From UBA964 sp031382085 (lineage in GTDB: Bacteria; Pseudomonadota; Gammaproteobacteria; Steroidobacterales; Steroidobacteraceae): DNA of 64,000 nt. The stretch is taken from positions 1-64,000 of the forward strand of contig JANMYM010000028.1 in the NCBI GenBank assembly GCA_031382085.1, in the 5' to 3' direction. Position numbers and translations under genes: made by a program. Under the pieces are notes generated by a model. That model had not been told where the DNA came from, did not search any database, and saw only the letters and a program-made list of their open reading frames with translations. This document shows positions 7,748-16,641 of the stretch, piece by piece; the stretch's first letter is position 1; each line of letters begins with the position of its first letter.

Positions 7748-10042
7748 TCAGGTCAGCACCGGCTCCGGCTTGCGCGTCGCTTCGCAATCCAGCGCGAGCC
7801 CGCTGCCGTCGGCCTTGACCCGCGCCCGAACCGTGCCGCCGCCGGCGAGCTTGCCGAATAACAATTCTTCTGCGAGCGGCCGCTTGATCTGCTCCTGGAT
7901 CAGCCGCGCCATCGGGCGCGCGCCGAGTTTGGGATCGTAACCTTTCTGCGCGAGCCAACTACGCGCTGGCTCGTCCAGTGACAACGCCACGCCCTTCTGT
8001 TCGAGCTGTGCTTCGACTTCCATCAGCAGCTTGTCCACGACCCGCTCGATGACCGGACGATCCAGGCTCTTGAAGCTGATCACCGCATCAAGGCGGTTGC
8101 GGAATTCCGGTGAGAACAGCCGCTTGATCGCTTCCATGCCGTCGGACTGATTATCCTGCGACACGAAGCCGATGGAATTGCGCGCCATATCCTGCGCGCC
8201 CGCGTTGGTGGTCATGACGATGATCACATGGCGGAAATCGGCCTTGCGCCCGTTGTTGTCGGTCAGCGTGCCGTGATCCATGACCTGCAGCAGCAGATTG
8301 AACACATCCGGATGCGCTTTTTCAATTTCATCGAGCAGCAGCACAGCGTGCGGATGCTTGGTGATCTGCTCCGTCAGGAGTCCTCCCTGATCAAAACCAA
8401 CGTATCCAGGAGGCGCGCCGATCAGGCGGGACACCGTGTGCCGCTCCATATACTCCGACATGTCAAAGCGGATGAACTCGATGCCTAACGCCAGCGCCAG
8501 CTGGCGTGTGACTTCGGTCTTGCCAACGCCGGTAGGGCCCGCGAACAGAAAGCTGCCGACCGGTTTGCGTTCATTGCCAAGACCCGAACGCGCCATCTTG
8601 ATCGACGCCCCGAGCGACTCGATGGCCTCGTCCTGGCCGAAAATCACCAGTTTCAGATTGCGCTCCAGATTGCGCAGTACGTCTTTGTCGTTCGCTGAAA
8701 TGTTAGCCGGCGGAATCCTTGCAATACGCGCGACCACGTCCTCGATATGCCTGACCTCGATCACTTGGTCGCGCTCCGCATCGGGCTTGAGCCGCTGGCG
8801 CGCACCTGCCTCGTCGACGACATCGATCGCCTTGTCAGGCAAATGCCGGTCGTTGATGTGGCGCGCGGAGAGCTCGGCGGCCGCCTGCAAGGCGTCGTCG
8901 GTATAGCGGACCTGATGATGTTCCTCGAAGCGACTGCGCAGACCCTTCAGAATTTCATAGGTTTCCGTCACGCTGGGTTCCACCACATCGATCTTCTGGA
9001 AGCGACGTGCCAGCGCGTGATCTTTTTCGAAGATCCCGCGATATTCCTGGTAAGTCGTCGAACCGATACAACGCAGTTGGCCATTGGCCAGTACCGGCTT
9101 GATGAGGTTGGACGCGTCCATGACGCCGCCCGAAGCCGCGCCCGCGCCGATCACCGTATGAATCTCGTCGATGAAAAGAATTGAGTGTGGCCGGTCTTTC
9201 AATTCGGCTAACACGCCTTTCAGGCGCTTCTCGAAATCGCCGCGATACTTGGTGCCGGCGATCAAAGCACCCATATCGAGTGCATATATGATCGCGTCCT
9301 TCAACACCGCCGGAATTTCGCCGTCGACGATCCGCTTTGCCAGGCCTTCCGCAATTGCGGTCTTGCCGACACCGGATTCGCCGACGAACAGCGGATTATT
9401 CTTGCGCCGGCGGCACAGGATCTCCACGGTCCGCTCGACTTCGAGCTGGCGACCGATCAGCGGATCGATCTTGCCGGCCTTTGCCTGTTCATTGAGGTTG
9501 ACGGAAAATTTATCGAGCGCACTTGGGCCGCTCTCAGCTTCGGCGTCCAGGCGCCCGGTGCCGTCAGCATTGTCCATGGCCGCATCGTCCTTGTTGACCG
9601 GCTGGTCGCTGTCCTTGCCGATGCCGTGGGATACGTACTGGACGACATCGAGCCGCGACACATCCTGCCGATTGAGCAGATAGACCGCATGGCTCTGTTT
9701 CTCGGCGAAGATCGCCACCAGCACGTTAGCCGGGCCTGCCTCCTTGCGGCCACTTGACTGGACGTGGTAGACGGTGCGTTGCAACACGCGCTGGAATCCG
9801 AGCGTAGGCTGCACCTCGCGCTCGTCCCCGGCCTGCAGGCGTGGCGTATTGCGGTCAACGTGCTCTTTCAGCTCGCCTTTCAGACGTGGCACGTCACAGC
9901 TGCAGGCCTTGAGGATTTCGATGACCTTCGGGGAGTCGAGTATCGATAACAACAGATGCTCGACGGTCATAAACTCGTGCAATCCCTCCCGCGCGTTCGA
10001 AAACGCGGTGTTCAGGCACAGTTCCAGTTCGGGTGACAGCAT
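7748..10042 (-). CDS. clpA: ATP-dependent Clp protease ATP-binding subunit ClpA
   Basis: Hexameric AAA+ unfoldase that feeds substrates to ClpP. 764 residues, matching the family. An N-domain (residues 1-145) binds ClpS. AAA domain 1 has Walker A GESGVGKTAIAEGLAKRIVD and Walker B ILFIDEIHTVIGAGA. AAA domain 2 has GPTGVGKTEVTRQLALALG and VLLLDEIEKAHPDVFNLLLQ. The ClpP-binding loop reads IGF (in RNSIGFVSQDN) rather than the IGL of E. coli ClpA. It lies 30 bp after clpS and is probably cotranscribed with it. Confidence 0.97.
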   Translation of the reverse strand: MLSPELELCLNTAFSNAREGLHEFMTVEHLLLSILDSPKVIEILKACSCDVPRLKGELKEHVDRNTPRLQAGDEREVQPTLGFQRVLQRTVYHVQSSGRKEAGPANVLVAIFAEKQSHAVYLLNRQDVSRLDVVQYVSHGIGKDSDQPVNKDDAAMDNADGTGRLDAEAESGPSALDKFSVNLNEQAKAGKIDPLIGRQLEVERTVEILCRRRKNNPLFVGESGVGKTAIAEGLAKRIVDGEIPAVLKDAIIYALDMGALIAGTKYRGDFEKRLKGVLAELKDRPHSILFIDEIHTVIGAGAASGGVMDASNLIKPVLANGQLRCIGSTTYQEYRGIFEKDHALARRFQKIDVVEPSVTETYEILKGLRSRFEEHHQVRYTDDALQAAAELSARHINDRHLPDKAIDVVDEAGARQRLKPDAERDQVIEVRHIEDVVARIARIPPANISANDKDVLRNLERNLKLVIFGQDEAIESLGASIKMARSGLGNERKPVGSFLFAGPTGVGKTEVTRQLALALGIEFIRFDMSEYMERHTVSRLIGAPPGYVGFDQGGLLTEQITKHPHAVLLLDEIEKAHPDVFNLLLQVMDHGTLTDNNGRKADFRHVIIVMTTNAGAQDMARNSIGFVSQDNQSDGMEAIKRLFSPEFRNRLDAVISFKSLDRPVIERVVDKLLMEVEAQLEQKGVALSLDEPARSWLAQKGYDPKLGARPMARLIQEQIKRPLAEELLFGKLAGGGTVRARVKADGSGLALDCEATRKPEPVLT

Positions 10043-10072
10043 TCGGGATCCTAATCCTTGGTCAGTAGTCGC

Positions 10073-10393
10073 TCAGGCCGGTTCCATCGTGCACATCAGG
10101 GGGTGCTGGTTATCGCGTGCAAACGCCATGACCTGGGCCACCTTGGTTTCGGCAATTTCATATGTAAAAACACCGCAAACTCCCTTCCCCTGCGTGTGCA
10201 CTTCAAGCATGACACGGGTGGCCTTGCTGCGATTCATCGCAAAAAACCGCTCCAGCAACTCGACCACAAACTCCATAGGGGTGAAATCATCGTTCAGCAA
10301 CACCACCTTAAACAGCGGCGGTTGTCGTGTTTTAGGCGTCGCTTCTGCGACCAGTACACCAGAATCCGAATCTGGTCGCTCTTTTCCGGACAT
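10073..10393 (-). CDS. clpS: ATP-dependent Clp protease adaptor ClpS
   Basis: Adaptor that binds N-degron residues and hands substrates to ClpA. From the ATG at 10393 the protein is 106 residues, the same length as E. coli ClpS. A flexible N-terminus leads into PPLFKVVLLNDDFTPMEFVV, then MLEVHTQGKGVCGVFTYEIA with the degron-pocket residues and AKVAQVMAFARDNQHPL-type ending (here ETKVAQVMAFARDNQHPLMC). The longer open frame back to 10480 has no family support and would run through the promoter. It is followed by clpA. Confidence 0.95.
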   Translation of the reverse strand: MSGKERPDSDSGVLVAEATPKTRQPPLFKVVLLNDDFTPMEFVVELLERFFAMNRSKATRVMLEVHTQGKGVCGVFTYEIAETKVAQVMAFARDNQHPLMCTMEPA

Positions 10394-10399
10394 GGGTCT

Positions 10400-10428
10400 T
10401 TTATATGGGGCCTCCGCCTGCAACACAA
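10400..10428 (-). promoter_or_regulatory. clpS promoter, -10 box six bases before the ATG
   Basis: Read on the minus strand: -35 TTGTGT (10428-10423), a 17-bp spacer, then -10 TATAAA (10405-10400). Six bases follow before the clpS ATG at 10393. This spacing puts transcription initiation at or next to the start codon and supports the short form of ClpS. Confidence 0.55.
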
Positions 10429-10473
10429 GTCCCAGATTTGATGTTAAGGATTTATGAAGTAAAACAGTAGCTT

Positions 10474-11499
10474 GTGGCATTTAGCGTGCGCCCCGTATCA
10501 TTGACCGATGCGCCCGTTGCCAGCCCCCGTCGGAAACCCCCACGAATGAGCGGAATCGCGCTCGCTCTGCCGTGGCGCACCCCGGCCGAATGGCCTGGCC
10601 TGCTGCTGTCCAACGGCCCGAAAATTTCTACGGGCATACTGGGCGTGCTTATCGCCGTGCAGCTCGCGCTGCTGGTCACTGATTACTTCGCCGGCCCGCC
10701 TGCAATCTCGGCCGCCGCGGGCTCGGCGCCCGAAGCCGCGGGTGCCAACCAGCCGCAGTTTGATGTCGTGGCCCTTATGAACGCCCACCTGTTCGGTCAG
10801 GCGGCGAGCAACCTTGATTCACGCAATGCCCCCACCACCAGCATGGCCATGGTATTGGCCGGCACCATCGCGAGTGAGGATCCCACGAAAGGATTTGCCC
10901 TCATTGGCGACTCGGCCGCGAGCGCGCGCGTCTACGCGGTGGGCGCATCTTTGCCGGGCGGCGTGCGGCTGCACGAGGTGTATCGCGACCGGGTGATCAT
11001 TGACCGCGGCGGGGCGCTCGAGGCGCTGCTGCTGCCGCGTAACGCAGCTTTGTTAGGTGCGCCGCCACCGACGGCAGCGAGGACGCAGGACAATCCGTTG
11101 CGGGCCGCCCAGGAAGCATTGCAGCGCAATCCGGACGCATTGTCGGAAATCGTCCGGGCACAACCGGTCGGCGATCTCGGCGCGGGCAAGATTCGCGGCG
11201 TGCGGGTGTTTCCAGGCCGCAACACGGCTGCATTCAGCAAGCTGGGACTGCGCGCCGGCGATCTGGTGACGTCGGTTAACGGTGCACCGCTTGATGATCC
11301 AAATCGCGCACTGGAGATATTCGGAACTTTGCAGAGTGTGCCGGAGGCACGGGTCGGCGTGATTCGCAATGGCCGACCGACCGAGATCCTGGTCAACATG
11401 ACCGAAGTGACGCGCCAGGTCGAACAGATTGTAGGCACCGAAGGCATGTCGCCGGCGAGTGCGATGCCGCCCGTGCAGGGCGATGGCACGGAGCGCTAG
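10474..11499 (+). CDS. gspC: Type II secretion system protein GspC
   Basis: Inner-membrane protein that links the T2SS assembly platform to the secretin. About 341 residues. One transmembrane segment (ILGVLIAVQLALLVTDYFAG, near residues 55-75) is followed by the homology region that contacts GspD (VALMNAHLFGQA, MAMVLAGTIASEDPTKGFAL, YAVGASLPGGVRLHEVYRDR) and a C-terminal PDZ domain (GVRVFPGRNTAAFSKLGLRA, GDLVTSVNGAPLDDPNRALE). The GTG at 10474 is used; an ATG at 10546 (MSGIALALPWRT) is an alternative. It is divergent from clpS and heads a gspC-D-E-F operon. Confidence 0.92.
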   Translation: MAFSVRPVSLTDAPVASPRRKPPRMSGIALALPWRTPAEWPGLLLSNGPKISTGILGVLIAVQLALLVTDYFAGPPAISAAAGSAPEAAGANQPQFDVVALMNAHLFGQAASNLDSRNAPTTSMAMVLAGTIASEDPTKGFALIGDSAASARVYAVGASLPGGVRLHEVYRDRVIIDRGGALEALLLPRNAALLGAPPPTAARTQDNPLRAAQEALQRNPDALSEIVRAQPVGDLGAGKIRGVRVFPGRNTAAFSKLGLRAGDLVTSVNGAPLDDPNRALEIFGTLQSVPEARVGVIRNGRPTEILVNMTEVTRQVEQIVGTEGMSPASAMPPVQGDGTER

Positions 11500-11517
11500 C
11501 TCTTAAGGACTACTGTG

Positions 11518-13578
11518 ATGGCTAACAAACCGATTCGATCCATGACTCTTGGGGCGCTGCTGTGCGTCGCAGGCGGGCTCGCGCCGGCGCAGCAGGCACA
11601 GCGCATCACGCCGAACTTCAAAGATGCGGATATCGGGCAGGTGATCGAAGCGGTCAGCGCGGCGACCGGCAAGAACATCATCATTGACCCCCGCGTGCGC
11701 GCCCAGGTGACGATGCTGTCCTCGACGGCGATGTCACCCGATGCATTCTATGAGGCATTCCAGGCCCTTTTGCAGGTACACGGATTTGTCGCAGTGCCGT
11801 CCGGAAACGTCATCAAGGTGATCCCGGACGCGGCCGCCAAGACCGCTGCGGGCAACGACCTGCCGGGCAAGGTGTCGCGCTATTCCGATGAGTTTGTCAC
11901 GCAGATTGTTACCACCAACAATGTCAGCGCCGCGCAGCTGGTGTCAATTTTGCGACCCCTGATGCCTCAATCGGGCCATTTGGTCGCCTACCCGCCAACT
12001 AATATTTTGATCATCTCTGACCGCTCTAACAACGTCAGCCGCATGATGCGCATCATCCAGCGCATCGACCAGACCAGCGATTCCGATTTCCAGATCGTGC
12101 CGCTGAGCAATGCCTCGGCGACGGAAATCGTGCGCGTGATGAGCGCGCTGATCGCAGCACAGGCGCAGGGCGAAGGCGGCACTCCGAGCGTCCGGCTGGT
12201 CGCGGACGACCGTACTAACAGCGTGCTGATGTCCGGCGACAAGAACCAGGTGCTCAAGTACAAGGCGCGCATCGCCTACCTCGACCAGCCGCTTGAAAAC
12301 GGCGGCGATACCCAGGTGCGATATCTGCAGTACGCGGACGCGGAAAAAATTGCCGCGAAACTCAAGGAACAGTTGTCAGGCAGCACCGCCGGCGCACCGG
12401 GCGCGGCGGGCGCCGCTGCTGCCGCCGATCGCAGCGCCACCATCTGGGCAGAGCCCGAGACCAACGCGCTGGTGATCACAGCCCCGCCAAAAACCATGCG
12501 TTCGCTGATGTCGGTCGTGGATCGCCTGGACATCCGGCGCGCGCAAGTGCACGTTGAAGCCATTGTTGTCGAAGTGAGCGCCGATAAATCGGCAGAACTG
12601 GGCGTCAATTGGCTGGTGAACGGCGCCAGCGCCGACAAGGCTGCAGGCGGCTTTGTCGAGCCGGTGGGCAATGTCAGCATCATCGATCTGGCCCGCGCGG
12701 TCGACAATCCTGCGTCATTGACCACGGTGCCGCGCGGCCTGACCATCGGCATCGGCCGGCTCGGCAGCGCCGCCGGCGTGGATTTTGCGGCTGTGATCCG
12801 CGCGTTGCGCGGCGACTCGACCACCAACATCATTGCCCAACCCTCGCTGACGGTACTCGACAACCAGGAAGCACAAATCAAAGTCACTCAGGAAGTACCG
12901 TTTGTGACCGGACAGTTCACTAACACTGGCGGCAACAACAACGGTTCAGTCAACCCATTTCAAACCATTCAGCGCCAGGAAGTCGGCACCATCCTGAAGA
13001 TCACGCCGCAGATCAATGTCGGCGACTCGGTCACACTCAAGATCGAGCAGGAGAGCTCCAGCCTCGCCGGCACGGCAGCCGGCGCAGTCGACTTGATTAC
13101 TAACAAGCGCACCATCAACACGACCATCATCATCGAGGACGGTGGCACGGTCGTGTTAGGCGGATTGATTTCCGACACCCAGACCAATGGCGAGCAGCGC
13201 GTGCCGCTGCTGGGACGTATACCCATTATCGGCGAAGCATTCCGTACCCGCAGCGCAAAGAAAAACAAGACCAACCTGCTGGTCTTCATCCAACCGCGAA
13301 TCCTGCGCGATGGCACCGACACCGCGATCGAGACCAATCAGAAGTACAACTACATCCGCGAACAACAACAGCAACTGAGCCCGCGCGGCGAGATACTGCC
13401 TTTGTTGCCGGGCAACAAGACCAAGGTTCTGCCGCCGCTGCCGGAGCCGGCACCGAGGCCGCTGCCAGTACCCAAGCCGGACACGGCGGCAGCACAGCCG
13501 TCGACGCCCAAGGCCGCACCTGCGCCCGCCCGTGGCACGACCGAAACTCCCGCCGAGCCTGTTGCCCCGAAGCCATGA
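11518..13578 (+). CDS. gspD: Type II secretion system secretin GspD
   Basis: Outer-membrane multimeric channel of the T2SS. About 686 residues: signal peptide (ending near PAQQAQ), N0 domain (ITPNFKDADIGQVIEAVSAA), N1-N3 domains with the repeated pattern (IVTTNNVSAAQLVSILRPLM, QIVPLSNASATEIVRVMSAL, VRYLQYADAEKIAAKLKEQL) and the C-terminal secretin core (VPFVTGQFTN, GTILKITPQINVGDSVTLKI, GGTVVLGGLISDTQ, PLLGRIPIIGEAFRTRS). A Pro/Ala-rich tail of about 60 residues follows. AAGGA at 11505-11509 serves the ATG at 11518. It overlaps gspE by ATGA. Confidence 0.96.
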   Translation: MANKPIRSMTLGALLCVAGGLAPAQQAQRITPNFKDADIGQVIEAVSAATGKNIIIDPRVRAQVTMLSSTAMSPDAFYEAFQALLQVHGFVAVPSGNVIKVIPDAAAKTAAGNDLPGKVSRYSDEFVTQIVTTNNVSAAQLVSILRPLMPQSGHLVAYPPTNILIISDRSNNVSRMMRIIQRIDQTSDSDFQIVPLSNASATEIVRVMSALIAAQAQGEGGTPSVRLVADDRTNSVLMSGDKNQVLKYKARIAYLDQPLENGGDTQVRYLQYADAEKIAAKLKEQLSGSTAGAPGAAGAAAAADRSATIWAEPETNALVITAPPKTMRSLMSVVDRLDIRRAQVHVEAIVVEVSADKSAELGVNWLVNGASADKAAGGFVEPVGNVSIIDLARAVDNPASLTTVPRGLTIGIGRLGSAAGVDFAAVIRALRGDSTTNIIAQPSLTVLDNQEAQIKVTQEVPFVTGQFTNTGGNNNGSVNPFQTIQRQEVGTILKITPQINVGDSVTLKIEQESSSLAGTAAGAVDLITNKRTINTTIIIEDGGTVVLGGLISDTQTNGEQRVPLLGRIPIIGEAFRTRSAKKNKTNLLVFIQPRILRDGTDTAIETNQKYNYIREQQQQLSPRGEILPLLPGNKTKVLPPLPEPAPRPLPVPKPDTAAAQPSTPKAAPAPARGTTETPAEPVAPKP

Positions 13579-15068
13579 ACGCCGCCACATTCGACGCGTC
13601 CACGGTCAGTAGCCGTCGGCTCAGCTTCGCGTTCGCGAAGCGCCACGGTGTGCTGACACGCGCGGTGCCGGGCGATGTAACCCTATGCGTGGTGCGTGAA
13701 GGCGCTGGTGTTGCCGCCGTGGCCGAGGCGCGCCGCTACCTCGGCATCCCTTTGCGGCTGGAGCGAGTCAGCGACGAACAATTTGAGCGCTTGCTGCGCG
13801 AAACCTACGAGGGCGGCAATGACGCGATCAGTGCCGCGGGCGGACTGGAGGAATCCGTGGACCTGGCCTCGATGGCCCAGGAGTTGCCCGAACAGGCGGA
13901 CCTGCTGGAAAGCGAAGACGACGCGCCGATCATCCGGCTGATCAACGCCGTGCTGACACAGGCGGTCAAGGAAAACGCTTCGGACATCCATGTGGAGACC
14001 TTCGAGAACCGTCTCGTGATCCGCTTCAGAGTCGATGGCGTGCTGCGCGAAGTACTGCAATCCAAGCGCGCCGTGGCGCCGCTGGTAGTTTCGCGTATCA
14101 AAGTCATGTCGAAGCTCGACATCGCCGAAAAGCGCCTGCCGCAGGACGGCCGGATCAGCCTGCGCGTCGCTGGGCGCGCGGTCGACGTACGTGTCTCGAC
14201 CATTCCTTCGGGGCACGGCGAGCGCGTCGTGATGCGTTTGTTAGACAAGCAGGCCGGCCGGCTCGACCTTGCCCAACTCGGCATGGCATCCAGCACCCAG
14301 GCACAGATCGACGAGCTGATTCACAAACCGCACGGCATTATTCTGGTCACAGGGCCAACGGGTTCCGGCAAGACCACCACGTTGTATGCCGCGCTCGAGC
14401 GCCTGAACGACAACACCCGCAACATCATGACCGTCGAAGATCCGATCGAGTACTTCATCGACGGCATCGGCCAGACCCAGGTCAATACCAAGGTCGAAAT
14501 GACTTTTGCGCGCGGTTTGCGCGCTATCCTGCGCCAGGACCCGGACGTGGTCATGGTCGGCGAAATTCGCGACCTCGAAACCGCGCAGATTGCCGTGCAG
14601 GCATCCCTAACAGGGCACCTGGTGCTTTCCACGCTGCATACCAATACTGCGGTTGGCGCCGTGACGCGGCTGCGCGACATGGGGATCGAACCCTTCCTGC
14701 TGTCATCGAGCCTGATCGGCGTGATCGCGCAGCGCCTGGTACGCGTGCTCAATCCCGAAACCAAGGAACCGTTCCGCGCCGGCGAATATGAGCGGCGTCT
14801 GCTGAATCTCGGCAAGGGCGACGCCTCGCCGGTTCTCTACCGCCCCGGGCGCGACAGCGTCGCCGGCTATCGCGGCCGGACCGGCATCTATGAACTCGTG
14901 ATGCTCGATGACACGCTGCGCACCATGATTCACGACGGCGCCAGCGAGCTTGATATGGAGCGCCATGCGCGCACCGCGACTCCGTCGATTCGCGACGATG
15001 GTCGCGCCAAAGTGCTGGCCGGCGAGTCCACGCTGGAAGAAGTGCTGCGCGTCACACGCGAAGACTGA
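13575..15068 (+). CDS. gspE: Type II secretion system ATPase GspE, lacking the tetracysteine zinc motif
   Basis: Cytoplasmic ATPase that powers pseudopilus assembly. 497 residues: N-terminal domain contacting GspL, then HVETFENRLVIRFRVDGVLR, Asp box, Walker A GPTGSGKTTTLYAALE, Walker B VVMVGEIRDLETAQIA and the His box. In most GspE proteins a CxxC...CxxC zinc subdomain precedes the YRGRTGIYEL segment. Here the matching positions read NPETKEP and GRDSVAGYRGRTG, with no cysteine at any of the four sites. The rest of the enzyme is intact, so I treat this as a natural variant rather than a pseudogene. Confidence 0.95.
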   Translation: MNAATFDASTVSSRRLSFAFAKRHGVLTRAVPGDVTLCVVREGAGVAAVAEARRYLGIPLRLERVSDEQFERLLRETYEGGNDAISAAGGLEESVDLASMAQELPEQADLLESEDDAPIIRLINAVLTQAVKENASDIHVETFENRLVIRFRVDGVLREVLQSKRAVAPLVVSRIKVMSKLDIAEKRLPQDGRISLRVAGRAVDVRVSTIPSGHGERVVMRLLDKQAGRLDLAQLGMASSTQAQIDELIHKPHGIILVTGPTGSGKTTTLYAALERLNDNTRNIMTVEDPIEYFIDGIGQTQVNTKVEMTFARGLRAILRQDPDVVMVGEIRDLETAQIAVQASLTGHLVLSTLHTNTAVGAVTRLRDMGIEPFLLSSSLIGVIAQRLVRVLNPETKEPFRAGEYERRLLNLGKGDASPVLYRPGRDSVAGYRGRTGIYELVMLDDTLRTMIHDGASELDMERHARTATPSIRDDGRAKVLAGESTLEEVLRVTRED

Positions 15069-15085
15069 TACCTTTCCCACCGCCC

Positions 15086-16300
15086 ATGGGCGCATTTGAA
15101 TACACCGCACTCGATACCGCCGGCAAGGAACGCAAGGGAGTTCTGGAAGGCGACAACGCGCGCGCCGTGCGCCAGGTCCTGCGCGACAAACAGCTGTTGC
15201 CTGTCACCGTACTGGAGGTTGGCGCCCAGGAAGCGACGCGGCAGAAAGCCTTTTCTTTTGCGCGTAATGCGTCCTCGACCGATGTCGCCCTGCTAACAAG
15301 GCAGCTGGCGACACTGGCGCGCGCCGGCCTGCCGCTGGAGGAGGCCCTGCTCGCAGTCTCGCAGCAGACTGAGAAGCCGCGCATCTCATCGATCCTCATG
15401 GGCGTACGCACCAAGGTGCTCGAAGGGCATACCCTCGGCGCAGGATTGGCGGAATTTCCGAAGGTGTTTCCGGAAATCTATCGCGCCACGGTCGCTGCCG
15501 GCGAACAGGCGGGCCATCTCGACCGGGTGCTGGAGCGGCTCGCCGACTACACCGAGAACCGCGACCAGATTCGCCAGAAAATCCTTGCCGCCATGCTGTA
15601 TCCCATCGTGCTGACCATCGTCTGCCTGTTTGTGGTCGCAGGCCTGATGGTCTATGTCGTGCCCAAGGTGGTCGATGTCTTCGAGGCAAGCCGCGCGCAA
15701 CTGCCGTTGATTACGCGCGTGCTGATCGGCGTCAGTGATTTCCTGCGCCACTACGGCATCTGGCTGTTGGTCGCATTGGCCCTGGCAGGTTTCGGTTTCT
15801 GGCAGTGGCTCAAGGATCGCGATGCGCGGGCGAAATTTCACGGCTGGGTGTTGCATGTGCCGCTGTTTGGCCGGCTGGTACGGGGGTTCAACAACGCGCG
15901 CTTTGCCCGCACCTTCAGCATCCTGACTGCAAGTTCGGTGCCCGTGCTCGAAGCCATGCGGATCGCCGGCGAGGTCGTCACCAATCTGCCGATGCGCGAT
16001 GCCGTCACAGTCGCCGCCCAGCGGGTGCGCGAGGGCGCTCCTATCGGGCGATCGTTAGCCCAGAGCCGCCTGTTTCCGCCGATGACAATTCACCTGATTT
16101 CCAGCGGTGAGTCGAGCGGCGAACTTGAAGACATGCTGGAGCGGGCCTCGATCAGCCAGGAGCGGGAGCTCGATAGCCTGATCGCGGGACTCGTAGGCCT
16201 GCTGGGCCCTGCCCTGGTTGTGCTGATGGGCGGCTTTGTTTTGGCCATTGTTTTTGCGATGTTGCTCCCAATTTTCGAAATGAATACGCTAATACGCTGA
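15086..16300 (+). CDS. gspF: Type II secretion system inner-membrane protein GspF
   Basis: Polytopic inner-membrane platform protein. 404 residues, with two repeats of the T2SSF domain: RQLATLARAGLPLEEALLAV in the first and ARTFSILTASSVPVLEAMRI in the second. Three hydrophobic segments lie near residues 170-195, 220-240 and 370-400. The N-terminus MGAFEYTALDTAGKERKGVL is typical. The gene follows gspE by 17 bp. The usual next genes gspG-N are not here; a small acidic protein gene and then dnaE2 follow. Confidence 0.96.
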   Translation: MGAFEYTALDTAGKERKGVLEGDNARAVRQVLRDKQLLPVTVLEVGAQEATRQKAFSFARNASSTDVALLTRQLATLARAGLPLEEALLAVSQQTEKPRISSILMGVRTKVLEGHTLGAGLAEFPKVFPEIYRATVAAGEQAGHLDRVLERLADYTENRDQIRQKILAAMLYPIVLTIVCLFVVAGLMVYVVPKVVDVFEASRAQLPLITRVLIGVSDFLRHYGIWLLVALALAGFGFWQWLKDRDARAKFHGWVLHVPLFGRLVRGFNNARFARTFSILTASSVPVLEAMRIAGEVVTNLPMRDAVTVAAQRVREGAPIGRSLAQSRLFPPMTIHLISSGESSGELEDMLERASISQERELDSLIAGLVGLLGPALVVLMGGFVLAIVFAMLLPIFEMNTLIR

Positions 16301-16358
16301 TTCGGGGTTGCGAATATCCGTTGACCTGACTTAATTTCGGCACCTGTCATTAATTCAG

Positions 16359-16628
16359 ATGGCTATGAACGAGAAGCCAGAGTCCGAAGAATTTGACGAC
16401 GATGAACCGGAAGGACTTGCCGGCGACGAAGACGTAGACGTCGATAAAGTCATCCGGGATCTCGATGTCAGCAAAAAGCGCGGCCAGAAAGCAGCCGATC
16501 CTGCCTGGCGCAAGCTGGAGCGCATGCGCGAAGAACGCGCCACCCGCGAGATGATCAAGGACTTCGACGACTACGACATCGGCCCCGAGGGTCCGGGTCG
16601 TCGGCCGCGGCCCTCCCGGCACGCCTGA
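16359..16628 (+). CDS. Small highly charged conserved protein of unknown function
   Basis: 89 residues. The N-terminal half is very acidic (runs of Glu and Asp, including EFDDDEPEGLAGDEDVDVD); the second half is charged and helical (PAWRKLERMREERATREMIK) and ends in a basic Arg/Pro tail. The pattern resembles short gammaproteobacterial proteins of the PA3496 type, but I cannot assign it firmly. It follows gspF on the same strand after 58 bp and converges on dnaE2. No signal peptide or membrane segment is visible, so it is probably cytoplasmic. Confidence 0.6.
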   Translation: MAMNEKPESEEFDDDEPEGLAGDEDVDVDKVIRDLDVSKKRGQKAADPAWRKLERMREERATREMIKDFDDYDIGPEGPGRRPRPSRHA

Positions 16629-16641
16629 TCCGGCGCTGTTG

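Noticed and set aside
7413..7958. 181-residue minus-strand frame across infA
   Set aside because: It is antisense to infA and the end of clpA and has no family features.
10394..10480. Extended N-terminus of ClpS
   Set aside because: The extra 29 residues cover the clpS promoter, and the shorter form has the family length.
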